Assembly (NCBI RefSeq): GCF_014905175.1
Contig: NC_057788.1
Span: forward strand, 27,188,154 to 27,252,153
Direction: 5' to 3'
DNA: 64,000 bases
From: Aphidius gifuensis
Taxonomy: Eukaryota; Arthropoda; Insecta; Hymenoptera; Braconidae
Below, in pieces: positions 38,283 through 51,486 of this stretch. Below the pieces are notes generated by a model. The model did not search any database, was not told the DNA's origin, and saw only the letters and a list, made by a program, of their open reading frames with translations. Every line of letters begins with the position of its first letter. Position 1 is the first letter of the stretch. Both the position numbers and the translations under genes were made by a program.

Positions 38283-39273
38283 GTAAGAGACCCTCTGGTC
38301 ATTTTTTTAACCAATCCCTCAGGGTAAAGTGCGTCAACAAGCTTGTATCTTGGAAGAATTTATGATATAATTCTTTCAAGCTACTTGATAATTATTCCCA
38401 ATATTTATATTTTATATATTTTTGTGACTCGTAGCTCACCTTGATCACTTTTTCTTTTTTTTTTCTTTTTTAATTATAAATTTGAATGCCAGAAGAGTTT
38501 ATTGATCAAGGTGTGCACATCAACCTGTCTATCTCAAACAGAGTAGACGGGGGTGAATAGGATGTGTTTCAGGTATTTGCAGAAATGGATTTCAAATGTA
38601 AGACATCAATTTATTTTTTCTAGAAAAGATTATTGAATGTTTATTTTATTCCTTTTCAGGTTTTTTTTTAAATCATTTTTCATGTTTATTATATATTTAT
38701 TTTTATAATATTTAGATTCAAGTAATTTCTTGTTGAACGCACTTTACCAAAAATATTTTTTTTTAATTGAATGCGCCTTATCAATGCTTTGATAACAATG
38801 GCTGCAAATAATTTACGTTTGTCATTTGAAGATTTAGTGTGTGCATAAATAATACAGTGTTTTATTTTTTTTAGTAAGTAAAAAAAATTTAATTAGTCAA
38901 GTATTTAAAAGCTTGGTATTTTATTTTTTATATTTAATATTATTTATCTAAATTAATTTCAATTTTTGTAGATTCAGTGCAAGTGTTTTTTTTTTTGGTA
39001 AGTAAATATTTTATTTTTATTATAATAATTTTATTAATAATTAAATGTATAAATGTTTTGTTAACATTATTATCGTAGACAAAGAAGATTTCTACCAATC
39101 AATTAATTTTTTTTTATCACATAATTAACTAATTTGGTTTTTTTTTTTATTTTTCTTTCATTAGGTTTTTAGGATTCATTCCAATCGGTTCATTCGACTT
39201 TAGCAAGTGTAGAATGTGAAGCAAATACAGTTTACAGTTGGAAATATCGATGGAATATTCTCCCAGAAAAAAG

Positions 39274-41621
39274 GTAACATATTTTTAATTTAAAAAATAA
39301 TTTATAAAACATATATGTGAATATTTTTTTTCACCCCAAAAAAATATTACAAATATCCCGCATTAACAGCCCCAATTTTATTGACTAAACAGCAAATAAT
39401 TGAAATTTTAATTTTCATCATTCATTCATCATTGCAATTTGAAAAAAAAAAAAAAATGAATAAAGTTTCCCTTATACTGGTGACTCACTAGACCCCTATC
39501 TGTGCAGAGTAATAAAATTTTTCACAGACTTCTCTCCCTTTCGAAAATTATTATCTACTGCAGTAGTCAAAAAAAGTAAAAAAAAAAAAACCTATGAAAA
39601 TTTCTCATGCGTCATTGAAATTGATGATGAAAAAAAAGTATTAAAATTAATATCGCACATGACATTTGTCAAAGTCATCATATAAGCACGTACAAAAAAA
39701 GGCCTCAGGGGTTTTTTTTTTTTATTTTTAATTCTAATGATGTTTTCAACTAAAAATGAGTAATAGGAATTTTATTTTTTATTTATTTTTTTATAACCGT
39801 GTGCTATCTCTTTTCTGTCTTTTAAAAAAACAATAGTTTTTTCTTTTTTATTAACAATAAAAAAAAAAATGATAAAGAAAAAAAAATCTAAAGTCCAAAA
39901 TAAACACTGATTGCCCGCATGCTTTACATTATATTTTTGTTTATTCTATTTTTATTTTTTTTTCTAAACGCCCGCATATAAATTTATGTTTAAAGAAAAA
40001 AAAAAAAACGACAATTTGTTACCATTTTTTTCCTGTTTGAGGAAGTTTCATTGTCGCACCAAGTATTTATGTTGAAAAAAAAGTAAATAAATGCTTGTTT
40101 AATAGAAAATATACGTGTATTATCATAGAATGTTGTTACAAATTGAGTAAACTTGAAAAATAAAACAAACATAAACAGGTGGTTTTTCTCAATTTTTTTT
40201 TTTTTGAGCTAATTAATCTTGAATGAATATTTTAAGGTAAAACGAGACATAAAATTTAGCCAGATGTTTATCAAAAATAAATAGGTAATTACAACATTGA
40301 GAAAAAAAATTACAAAAATATAGGTCAGACAATGTTGTCATTAAAAAACTTATTTTTGATTTAAAATAAAAACTAAAATTTGTCTGTTTGAATAATGATA
40401 AAAAATGATAATTACGACTTTTAAAATTTTACCTAAAAATAAAAAAATATATATCTTTATTTTAATATTTGTATCAAAAATTATAAATGAATTTGTTGGT
40501 TTTTTTTTTTTTTTTTTTAAATAAAGTCAAATGCGCGGTGTTAATAAATAATTCAAATCTGTATTTGTATTTTTTTTTATTTTAGTGATGTTAATTGTTT
40601 AATTAATTACGGCTTTTTAATATTGCTAATTTTAAACGTACAATTTAATCAGTTGAAAAAAAAAAGACATATTAAAATGTATTTTATGACATTATTTAGT
40701 CATGAAAAAAGTAATAAAAATAAAAAAGATAAAAATACATAAAGTAATTAAATTTGAAAAATTAAAAAAACCAAGTTTAGATATAAAAATATTGATATAT
40801 ATTTCTAATGAATAATTTAATCTCATTAAATAATAAATTATTTTTAGAGGAAAAATATTATTATTACATTAATCAAAGTTACATTATAGGCCACGACCCC
40901 GCCCGGCCGGCTTTTCCCTTTTTTTTTTTCGTTAAATTTTATAATAATTATTCTTCTCTTAAAGAATTTAACTCTCCCCGCGTGCGCGCGCGCGTGTATT
41001 TGTATATATTATTTTAATGCGCGCGCATATATTTTATCTCCCACTCTTTGTAAAATAAAGAGTCAAAAGATAAGTGCCGATGGTAACAGGTGGTTCACGG
41101 TGGTTGGTTGAACCGGCTCAACACAGTGCGTGCCAGAGCGTGTGAAGAACCACGTGCATACAATTGTTGTGTTATTTTATTCTTCATTCTCTGTTTCTTC
41201 CATCAAGCATATACTTTATTACTCCAAAATACCGAAAATATTAATTCAAATAAAATCATTATTGTTTAAACTTCATATTTATTAATTTTCATTGTAATAC
41301 ATATATAAATTTATATTTTTTTAATTTTGCAAATTATCATTTTTTCGATAAGTTTATCAAAAATCTACGCATGCGTTGATTGTGTTGTGTAAGTTGAGGG
41401 TGTTGCCTTTTATATCGATTTTTATGTAAATAATAATAAACGTGATAATTTGTGACAATAAATAGTGTTTTTTTTTTTTTTTTTTTCAAATTTTAATTAT
41501 CTAAATTTCTAATAAATTTAATTATATTTTCATATATAAAAAATATATAAATAATAATTGTGAAGTTTTTGTAAAAACAATATTTGGAATATTTTCACGA
41601 AATTATTCAACATAAAAAGCG
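39274..41621. other. CrebA upstream region
   Basis: No coding sequence. Mostly AT-rich, with a GC-rich island at about 40890-41180 (CCCGGCCGGC, alternating CG/GC run at 40979-40996, CACGTG near 41153). A noncoding exon ends at 41621 with donor GTGAGT. This is probably the main CrebA promoter region. Confidence 0.5.
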
Positions 41622-42291
41622 GTGAGTTTAAAATTAAAATACATCGATATTATTATTATTTAAACAAGTGTAAAATTTAATTTATTTTATCAACGTTATA
41701 CTGACCTTTTTCTATATTTTATAATAGTAAATATGAATAGAACATTTAATGTTCAATAGAAAGAAAAAATAAAATTAAAAAAAAAAAAAAAAAAAACTGT
41801 CTATTGATCCCATTGCGGCATTATCTTTCTCTCTTTTTAATTTTTCTTTCTATCATTTGAGTATATACAAAAACAGACTGTTCATTGTAATAATATGTAA
41901 TAATTTCATTGTAATATCGTTCATCAGTGCAACAAGATATTTATCATTTATCATCATCAATCCCACGTGGTTTTTCCATGCACTGATAAAGCCCGCCTAC
42001 TTGTCCCGTAATTTTAATCCCAGTAAAAAATAAATCCTGTTATATATATTTAAAAAATTTAGAACATAAATTTACTCTTCTTTTTTTTATAATCCCTTTA
42101 ATTTTATTATTTAATTTTTTTTATTTCTTTAGGAATGCAATGAGCCAATTTTAGAAACGCCTGATTGATCAGCAGGCAAAAAACAACAAAAATATCTTTG
42201 AATCTTGATAAAAAAATATAAAAAGAAATCAATCAAAAAAAAAAAAAAAAATTAAATCAAGTTAGAATAAATAAATAAATTAATATTTATA

Positions 42292-45200
42292 ATGGACGAA
42301 TCTGCAATGGATTTTTTGGCTTCTGATAATCACACTTCAGCTATGGATGATTTGTGGGCGAATTATAATAATGATTCGGTAAGTTAAATACATATTCATA
42401 ATTATATTAAAATAATAATTTTCATATTATACATGAATTTTAAAAAACAGCCCTTCAAAATGACTCTTATCTTTAAGCTTTTTTCCAGTTCAATGATTAA
42501 ATTAAAAGAAAAAAAAAAAATACTTTTGCGATATTATTTAAAACACATGCGTCTCATTGGTTTTTTTTTTATTATTTTTTTATTTCGATTATGCAGTGTA
42601 TGATGAAACAACGAGCATATATATTTAAGTGCACACTTGTGCATACACACTAACATGCTCTTTTTTGTATAATCTTTATTATTATCAATAATAAAATTGA
42701 ATTTTTTTTTTTTTCCTCAAAAAATATAAGAAGCAAATAATAATAAATAAATAAAATTAAAAAAAAAGAAAAAAATACTTGAGACTTTTATATGACAATA
42801 AAATCCATGACTGACAAAATAATATTTAAAAGATTTTGATGATGAGATTGTACAATTGTATATATTATTTCCCGGAAGCGTTGGTGTATGTATTTTTTTA
42901 TATATAACGCATATAGTTTAATTAAGATCATCTTTATCAAATGAACGAGCAACGACCCACTTGTCCTTACAATATCATTTTCACTTGTTACTTTTGTTTT
43001 TTCAATGACAACATTGTCATGCGAGATAAATCATTTATTATTTTTATTTTTTTTTATATCTACACTGATGTCCCAAAAGATCGCGCATATAATATTGTCA
43101 AGTATTATAATAAAAAATATATACGTGTATTTGATATACGTGTGTATACACCTGAATAATTATCAGCTGTGTAAGCATGTGTTAATACATTTTACCATGG
43201 AATATGATATCGTTTATTTAAAAATATAAATTACATATTTAAAAGTTGATATTTATAATCTATATAATAACTCCTAATTAATAATATAAGTCTCTTTTTT
43301 TTTTTTGTAATTATAATTTAATTTTATCAAAGTACATGTTTTTTTTTTTTCAACACATGATCATGTATAATTTTAATTTTTAGAAATTGTTTTATTACTT
43401 TTATTTTTCTTTGGGAAAAAAAAAAAAATGAAGAGTTTTTATGTTGGCTGTTGTTGTTGTGTATCTAATTTAATGAAAACACACATTGTAAAGCTATACA
43501 GAAAGTGATTAACTGTTGTCTGAATCTTGGATTATTTAATCAAGATTTAATAGTGTTTATTTTCATTTGTAATTAGTATTTTTTTTTTTTTTGTAATTAT
43601 ATATCTGTTTACTCGGTCAATATCAATCTTGATAGAGCTTCTTTGATTTTATATGAGTATTCATGTTATGATGATGATTTTATCGCATCATATTTTTATA
43701 TATGTATATAATTTTTGTACATATATGAAGAACGGAAGTGCTCATACAAACTCGCGCGTGAACCGGAAACACACTTGGTGGGAGCGCAAACTAAGAGTCA
43801 CTCCATTGAGCTTTTTTTTTTTTTATTTTCAAATCAACACTTTTTCATTCAACAGCTATTTATATATAGGTATATAATTTTTTTATAATTATTGGTATTA
43901 TTTTCTAATAATAGAAATTCTTTTTAGTAAAAAAAAAATAAAAAATTTGGCTTTTTTTTGCGGAGAAACTGTTCTGGAGAAAGATGCGAGTTCAGTGAAC
44001 GCTTTGAATAGTTCCGGCTTAAATTGGTTGAATGCCAAAATAATATATACAATGTATATTTTTGTTTTGCAACTTGCCAATCTACTCATTTAAAAAAAAA
44101 AAAAAGTTAAATTATAAAATTCAGATAAAATATATATTTTTATCAAAAAATAAAAAAAAAAGGCAAGCATTGTATATATATATTTTTTCAAGAGTTTCGT
44201 GCATTCGGTGGCGGTCTTATCAGCTTTTGCTTCCTCTGATAAGTCAACACACACACACATACACATACACACATATCTATATATATAAATACACACACAA
44301 AATTGGATAATGTTTCATTCTAAATATAAAATATAACTTGCTGGATCAGCCATTTGTATTTTTTTATATTTAACATCATTTAGTTTTTTTGTTCGAAAAA
44401 TAAATTTTGTTATATATTTTTATTGTTATTATATTTAATTTTTTATATATACCTACATCGTTTGTGTTATAAAAAATTTTTTAATGTGATTTTTTTATTA
44501 TTATTTATTTTGACGTTAGTATAAAGTAGTAATAAATGAAGTCTCTTATCAGTATCGATACTGGCACTGAAATAGGAATGTTTAGTTTTGCCTTGACTTC
44601 ATTTCTATTGCTGCTTCGTGAGGCTCGATAAATATCACATATATACATCAAGCTCATATATTGTGCAGGTATTAAACTACCTGAAAAATAAAATACATAA
44701 GTAAATAAAAATTAATTAAAATATTATTTTTTTAAGCTTAAACAGTCAATATACTTTTAACCTGTCTTTATATACATATATATATTTTTTTTGATAACAA
44801 AAAAATCATTTATATATATATAGATATCTTTGGTTTATTTTCAAGGTGCCTTTGAATTTTTAAATCCGTTGATTACTCTTTGAATTATTATCGCATTTTC
44901 AGACATGTGTATATATTGTATTTAATTCTTGGTGTTTTTTTTTTTTTTTTTTATTAACTTACTCACTCACTCTTTTTTTTTTTCTCGGTTGATTATTATC
45001 AATTTATTTTAAAATACATAAACCAAATCATTTTTAATATTTACTTGTGATTTTTATTTTTTTCCCCGTTTCTGGTATTTGGTGAAAAATTAATTTCATC
45101 GTTCTCACGATTTTTTTTTTATATATTCACGTTCCACCTGACCCTGAATGTCGTTGTATTATTATACAGGTATATAATATATATTTTACATTTTTTCCCT

Positions 45201-48200
45201 TTGAAGGTAAAATTTATTTATTTTCCGCCCTAAACAGGAAAGTCAACACACCAGGTTTAATTCAACTCCGCCCTCATTTTCTTTTTTTTTTTCCTTTTTT
45301 TTTTTATATCTCGTTTTGGCTTGGTATTTTCTTTTTTATATTGTCGTCGTCCTTTTTTTTTTTTATTTATTTATTTCTTCATTGTCATTCGATTTATTTA
45401 TATTATATTTTGTAGATTTTTTTTTTCCATTTTGTATTATATTATTTTCCCGCGTGATGATAGTTGTATAGCTGAACAGTCACCCGTAGCGATTTTATAT
45501 ATAAATTTTTTTTTTGAATAAAAAGTAGTTAGTGTAGACGCGCGACGATGAAGGTATGTATCGTCGGATGGCTGGTTTGGTTAGCCGATGTGCATCAGGA
45601 TAGTATAAGAAAAGAGGAAAAGAGAGAGATAGTTTATGACGGGACTCCTTTCGAGGACATTCACCTTTTTTCGTGACTTGGCCGAGTCAGTGAAACCGGT
45701 AAGCAACCTTCCACCTTCTTAAACCGAATACACTACTTGTTCTACCGTCTCTTCAAGTACTACATTACAAATTCGTCTTTTCTCTTTTTTTTTTTTTTTT
45801 CGTATTTATTTATCATCATCATCATCATCATGATCATCACCACCACAATTTTTCTCTTTCAACAAATTTTTAAATAATATATATAATACTCCAAAAAATT
45901 ATTTTCATCCTTTTTAAAATAATGGCAGCCAATCAATTTTCAAAATCTTTACGCTTTTATTTTTCCTACTCAAGATAAATAAAAAGGTGGTACCAACAGG
46001 GATCCCATGAAACGATTAGATGAAATGCCAATCAACTATTTAAAAAAAAAAAATCCTAAACTTGTTTTATATACCCTAGAAAATATATGTTTTTTTTTTC
46101 TATCAACCTTTTCTTCTCCCTTGACGCCGTCGATTTATTTTAAAGATTAAAAAAAAAAAAAAAATACATAAAAAAAAAAAAGGTTCATAGACAGTGAGAA
46201 AAATAAAAAAAATCAAAGTGGAAATCCTTCATTAGCTGTATATCTTGAGGGGAAATCACTGATACACACAAATCCATCGAAATTTATTTTCTTTTAAATA
46301 ATATATTTAAACCTTGAAATAGTTTTGTTGATAATGAAGAATAATTTTAGTATGTAGTAATTTTTTTTTTTTTTTATTTTTTATTTCAATTTTTAGTAGA
46401 TTTTTATTTATTATCTATGAATATATACATCCTGGTCATACGTATACCTGTTTTATAAACGAGTATCTATATATCCTTGAAATAAAAAAAATTCAATAAT
46501 AATCATAATAGAAATAATAATGATTATAAAATTATTATTATTGTTAATATGCATGGTATAAACTGTCAACCAAGACTACCAAGTATTTTTAATATAATTC
46601 AGCGATTAATTTTTTTTTTTTTTTATTATTTTTATTTGCCTTCAAGCTACAAATATTTTTAAGGTGGCTGACAAATTTAAACAAAATTTTTTTCATTATT
46701 ATTTTATATGAAGATTAAATAACGCTATATTAGCAAAATAACTTTGCTGTGAAAATTAGTATATACTTAAAATTGATGATATTGAAAAAAAAAAAAAATA
46801 AATAAATATAATAATTACTTTGTAAATTGATTTTATGAAATCTTAGAAAATCAACACGAATTTACAGAAAATAAGTAAAATTTTTTTTTTTTTTTTTTAA
46901 TAATAAAAATTTTATACTTTCTAATTTCTCAGCTTGATGTCCAAATAATTGCAAAGCATAATATTTTATATTTCTATCTCACTTATTTTTTTTTTTTTTT
47001 TATAATCATCATTTTATTTATTTTAAAATTAATAATCAAAACATTTTTAAATAGAAAAAAAAATACAAATTCAATGATATTTTTTTGGTGATAGAGATGA
47101 GATAAGTGAAAGTTATCTACACATAACACTGACAATCATTAATAAAAATAATAAAAAAAAAAATAGGAAAAACCATATCATGATAACTTTTAACTAAAAC
47201 TTCTGACCCAGTGGTATTATTGATATAGAAGTTGTTAATTTAAATTTAATATTAATGCTGTAGTAGCTGATAATAAATGATTACCCAAGTTTTATAAATA
47301 GGGAAAATATATAATTTATTTAGATTTATAATAAAATAAAATAAAATGAGGAAAAATAAGCGAGAAGGAAAGTTGCAATTGTGACCTTGAACGACGCCAA
47401 GTTCCGCATTGCTGGAGCGTAGAAGGGTTTTTGAAGAAGAAGAAGAAGAGTTGAATCAACTCGTTTGGCCCATAGCGGTAACGTGTAACGCGTTCAAGTA
47501 TCAAAGTGACGAGAGAAATACCACAGACTTATATATACATCTAGATATATAAATTTATATATTTAAAAAAAATATATATACGTAAATTTCTCTGACAAGA
47601 TGTGAGACTTTGATATGGCCTTCAACTTGACCAGTCTTTTTAAAATATTATTTTACTGCAGTCCCAATGGTAACCCGCACTCCCGCACTCTTTCTCTCTG
47701 ATGATGTCTATATGATTATATTTTTGGCCAGAAGCCTTGAACAGTGCTAATGATATTATTATGTATAGACGCGTCTGGTTTTTCAATAGACCCATGCCTT
47801 ATATTATTACAACACCCATCAGGTCGACGAACTCAATTGCTTATATTATTCAAAAGTCAAATATTTTTTATTTTAAAAGTATATTTATTTAATATGCGTA
47901 TTATATATACTTTGTACACCATCATATATTCAACCAAACTATAAAAATATTATTTTATCAAAATGACATAATTTTATTTTTATCATAACACTTGTTATAA
48001 AATTTAATTTTACCCAGTTTTATTTTTATTATTATTATATGTCTTGGTGTTTTTTTTTTTTTTTTTTTTTTTTGTATAAATTATCTCTATTAATAAGACA
48101 GTGCTATTATCAAATGGGTTTTTACATTTTTTTTTTATTTATAGTCATACACTAGTCAACTTGTTTATCAACATACTGATAGTTGAAATAAATAAAAAAA

Positions 48201-49797
48201 CAAATATATATATATTTAATTTATATTTAAATTATTAGTCTGTGTAGTTTATAATTTTGATTATTATTTTTTTTTACAGTGTTCAATGCCTGACAGTATG
48301 ACATCATCAAGAGACGATGAATGGGGTGGTATATTTTGTGATAAAGATATTAAAACAGCATCTGATGTTATATTAAAAGATCAATTAATAACTGATGCAT
48401 CATTGGGTGTTAAAAGACCAATTAAAAGTGAACATAGTTATAGTATGCTTGTAACAAGCCCACCACCAAGTCCAGATGATAATCAACAAATACTTAATTT
48501 ATATTCACCATCAACAATTCATCATTTAAGTCAATTACATTGGTTTCAAAATATTAAAACAGTTGGTCTTCAAAATAAAATTGATGGTATATAAATAATT
48601 TTTAATTTTTGAATTTTAATGTTACTTTATAAAATTAATTATTTATTTATTTTTATTTTAACAGAAATGGATGAAGAATGTTATCCTGCAATTTCAATGA
48701 ATACAGCATCTGGACGTGATTCATTAAATTCACTTAAAAATAATATTAATATTAATAATAATAGTAATAATAATAATATTATTTTATCATCTCCCCTAGT
48801 CAATAAAAAAAGTCCTCCATCACCTTTACCAACAGAATTAGAAGAACTTATTATTAAGGGTGAGCCAGTAAGTGAACCAAGTAGTCCAGCACCAGATTGT
48901 CTCAACTTGGAATATATTGATGATACAAATAAATTAGATGCCATGATATCACCACATAGTATACATTTTAATGATGTTAAAACATTACAAAATAGAAATG
49001 AATTAGAAGAAGAATTATATGAAGTAATTATTATTTATATTTTTATTATTATTGTTGTTGTTGTTAATAATTAATTAACTGATTGATTAATTGATTTTTT
49101 TTTTCTATTGTTTTATTAGCGTATTGATATTCCATTTGGAAATCATGATACTGGAAAAATAGTTAATCGAAGAGGATCAAATAGAGGTCTTCCACCAACA
49201 CCACCAAGTAGTGCTAGTTCAGATAGTGAAGGTTTACCATCAGCATCAAGTTCACCACAACATGGTTATTCACAAAATTCAATAATTGGACAAAATATTA
49301 ATGCTTATCCTTATCCACGTCTTTATGTTTCAACAAATCGACAATCAGGAAGACATCCAATTCAAACTGATCTTATATCAACTCAACTTGTGAGAATTAT
49401 TGTATTTTTTTTATTAATTATATTATTTTTTATATTAAATATTAAATATTTATTTTTTATTATTATTATTTAGAAAGGTGCAACTGGACCACTTATATTA
49501 ACTGAAGAAGAAATACGTACATTTAGAAATGAAGGATATGATATACCAGAAAAAATGCCATTAACAAAAATACAAGAAAAATTATTAAAAAAAATAAGAA
49601 GAAAAATTAAAAATAAAATATCAGCACAAGAATCAAGACGTAAAAAAAAAGAATATATGGATGATCTTGAAAGAAAAGTAAAATATTTATCAAATGAAAA
49701 TTCATCTTATCAAAATCGTTTGAAAAAACTTGAAACAACAAATAATGATTTACTTAAAGAGCTCAAACGTTTACAAGAACTTGTTGGAGGTCAATAA
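42292..49797 (+). CDS. CrebA: CrebA / CREB3L-family bZIP transcription factor
   Basis: Five coding exons, 42292-42378, 48280-48586, 48665-49023, 49120-49389 and 49474-49797, give 448 aa. A noncoding exon ending at 41621 probably joins 42133. The N-terminal region is acidic (MDDLWANYNNDS, EWGGIFCDKD), with P/S-rich activation segments. The conserved pre-basic block LTEEEIRTFRNEGYDIP leads into the basic region KIRRKIKNKISAQESRRKKK, then a leucine zipper. CrebA/CREB3L proteins switch on secretory-pathway genes. The protein ends just after the zipper (LQELVGGQ), so the membrane anchor of vertebrate CREB3L proteins is absent; as I recall, the fly protein also lacks it. The first coding intron is 5.9 kb. 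The 5' leader has short uORFs (for example ATGCAATGA at 42136). Confidence 0.95.
44243..44300 (+). repeat. CA/TA microsatellite
   Basis: ACACACACACATACACATACACAC followed by TA repeats and a further ACACACACA stretch. Confidence 0.85.
45496..45553 (+). promoter_or_regulatory. candidate internal CrebA promoter and first exon
   Basis: A TATATATAAA box at 45496-45505 is followed 43 bases later by ATG AAG (45548-45553) and a strong GTATGT donor, in a GC-rich island. The donor is phase 0, matching CrebA exon 2 at 48280, so a spliced product would read MKCSMPDS. A second donor (GTAAGC at 45699) lies downstream. Hypothetical. Confidence 0.3.
47382..47390 (-). promoter_or_regulatory. FTZ-F1-type site in CrebA intron
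   Basis: TCAAGGTCA on the minus strand matches the monomeric FTZ-F1/SF-1 consensus YCAAGGYCR, inside a less AT-rich island. Confidence 0.3.
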
Positions 49798-51486
49798 TAA
49801 CATGTTGACTTTTTTTTTTTTTGAATATTTTAAAGTTTATAATAGTTAATTTTTTTTTTTGCGTTAATAGATTAATATTAATATTACAAGGAATAAGTCT
49901 TCCCAAAGTAAATAATTCAATTATTATTTATATAATTAATTAATATAATAAAATGAGTGATTTAAACTCAGGATTCAACTCGTTGTCAGTCCACACGAGT
50001 GCCTAAATGACTAAATAAAAATTATATATTTTCAATATTTATATAAATGAAAATATTTATTTTTCATCTAAATAAATTATTAGTACAATAATGCATTTAA
50101 TTATATTTTATTAAATAGATATTAAATAAAAAAAAAAAACTCGTCCAGATAATTCAACAGCTAATAAACAGACTGTCTCAATTCCAAGTTTGTTGAAAAA
50201 AAAAAAACAGAGTGATATTTTATGAAAAAAAAAATATATATAAATGATAAAGAATTTAAGGAAATTTGTACAAATTTTATATTAATATTAAAAAAAATAA
50301 TATAAATTTAAAGTAAATGAAAAAAAAAAATATATTTCGATTGGACTAATTGAATTGTTAATATTTTTTCTTTCAAATTAACTTAAATAATATTTGATCT
50401 GATTATTAATTTTTTTCTTTTTTGTTACTAATGCACAATCAATTATGTTCAATCGTTTAAATTTTTATAAAGAGAATTTATTATTAATCATTAGAGTGCC
50501 TCAGAGAATAGTATAATATTTTCAATCTGTACTTGATGATTTTCATTATTTTTATTATTACTATTTTGTTTCTTTTTGCTAACAGTTGTTTGTTTTTTTT
50601 TTTTTAATTGTTAAAAAAAATATATACATCAAGTACAGAATGGATTAATAGCCAAAAAATCTTGTATATTGTTGATTTATATAATATTAATATAATATTA
50701 ATGGCGGGGTAATTGTGCAATTTCACAGAAAGAAAAAACCAATTTCTATATTCACATGAAATTTTAAAAAAATTTGCTTTGTGTTTATTGATTATTGATG
50801 CATTACTTTTCTCATGAAAATTTTTAATTATAGAATAAATTTAATTAGCTATAATTAATATATTAATAAAATATACTTGTACATAAATTTAATTGCACGT
50901 CAATTAATAATTTAATTTAGCTATTATAATAATGGAAGAAAAAAAAAAAACTTATGATTGTTTGATTAATTTTTTTCCACAAGGGTCCAATATTTTTTTT
51001 TTTTTGTTTTTTAGATAAAATAAAATTGAAAGTATAGTTATTATAAAGTCGTATGATTGTATAAATGTTTAACGTCTGATTATGTACAATATTTTTTGGG
51101 TTTGTAAATTTATAAAAAAAATATGTTTAGTACAAGTCAATTACTTACTTTTTAAATAAGGGTTATATTGTACTACACGATATTGTTTAAAAAAAAAAAA
51201 TAATAAATAAAAAAATAAAAAATATATTTATTAAAGTAGGTACCTATTTCATTGTTATTGTTATTGTTTTTTTTTTTTTTTTTTTCTTATGAAATTCTTA
51301 ATGTTTTTGTTCAACAACAACCAATCAAATCAGTGTTTACATTGGCTGTACTATTTTTTTTTTTTTTTGAGCTATGTGATTGGTTTTTAACTATTTTTTT
51401 TTTTATTTTTTTAACCTTGAGAATAAAGCATCTAGCTACAGTCAAAGTAGAGGTGTTGCATTGTTAATACGTTAAATCTGATCATC
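49798..51486. other. CrebA 3' flank
   Basis: No gene seen. AT-rich, probably CrebA 3' UTR on the left and the RING-gene promoter on the right. Contains a 13-bp inverted repeat at 50526-50639. Confidence 0.6.
50526..50639. repeat. 13-bp perfect inverted repeat
   Basis: TCTGTACTTGATG at 50526-50538 and its reverse complement at 50627-50639 are separated by 88 bases rich in T and A. They lie in the CrebA 3' flank. Confidence 0.75.

Larger units (their letters stand above)
36100..39273 (+). ncRNA. possible spliced noncoding transcript or distal 5' exons
   Basis: No long ORF is present. Well-formed GT-AG boundaries outline exon-like blocks: up to 36330 (GTATGT donor), 36896-37005 (GTGAGT donor), 37079-38282 (AG|GTAAGA donor) and 39173-39273. 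Base composition rises inside the blocks. The left end resembles a promoter (AGATGGCGC, AAAATGGCCGC) facing away from RBM28. Alternatives: noncoding first exons of CrebA, or a short-ORF gene. No expression evidence is available from sequence. Confidence 0.3.
42379..48279 (+). other. CrebA intron 1
   Basis: 5.9 kb intron without supported coding sequence. It contains a CA-rich microsatellite (about 44243-44300), several less AT-rich islands (43730-43810, 45540-45730, 47360-47520) that could be enhancers or an internal promoter, and a GAA run near 47437. Confidence 0.7.

Noticed and set aside
42941..43229. Plus-strand ORFs in CrebA intron
   Set aside because: Hydrophobic, AT-driven, no conserved features.
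47316..47504. Minus-strand 62-codon ORF in CrebA intron
   Set aside because: Contains poly-Phe from the GAA run; no domain or splice context. The island is more likely regulatory.
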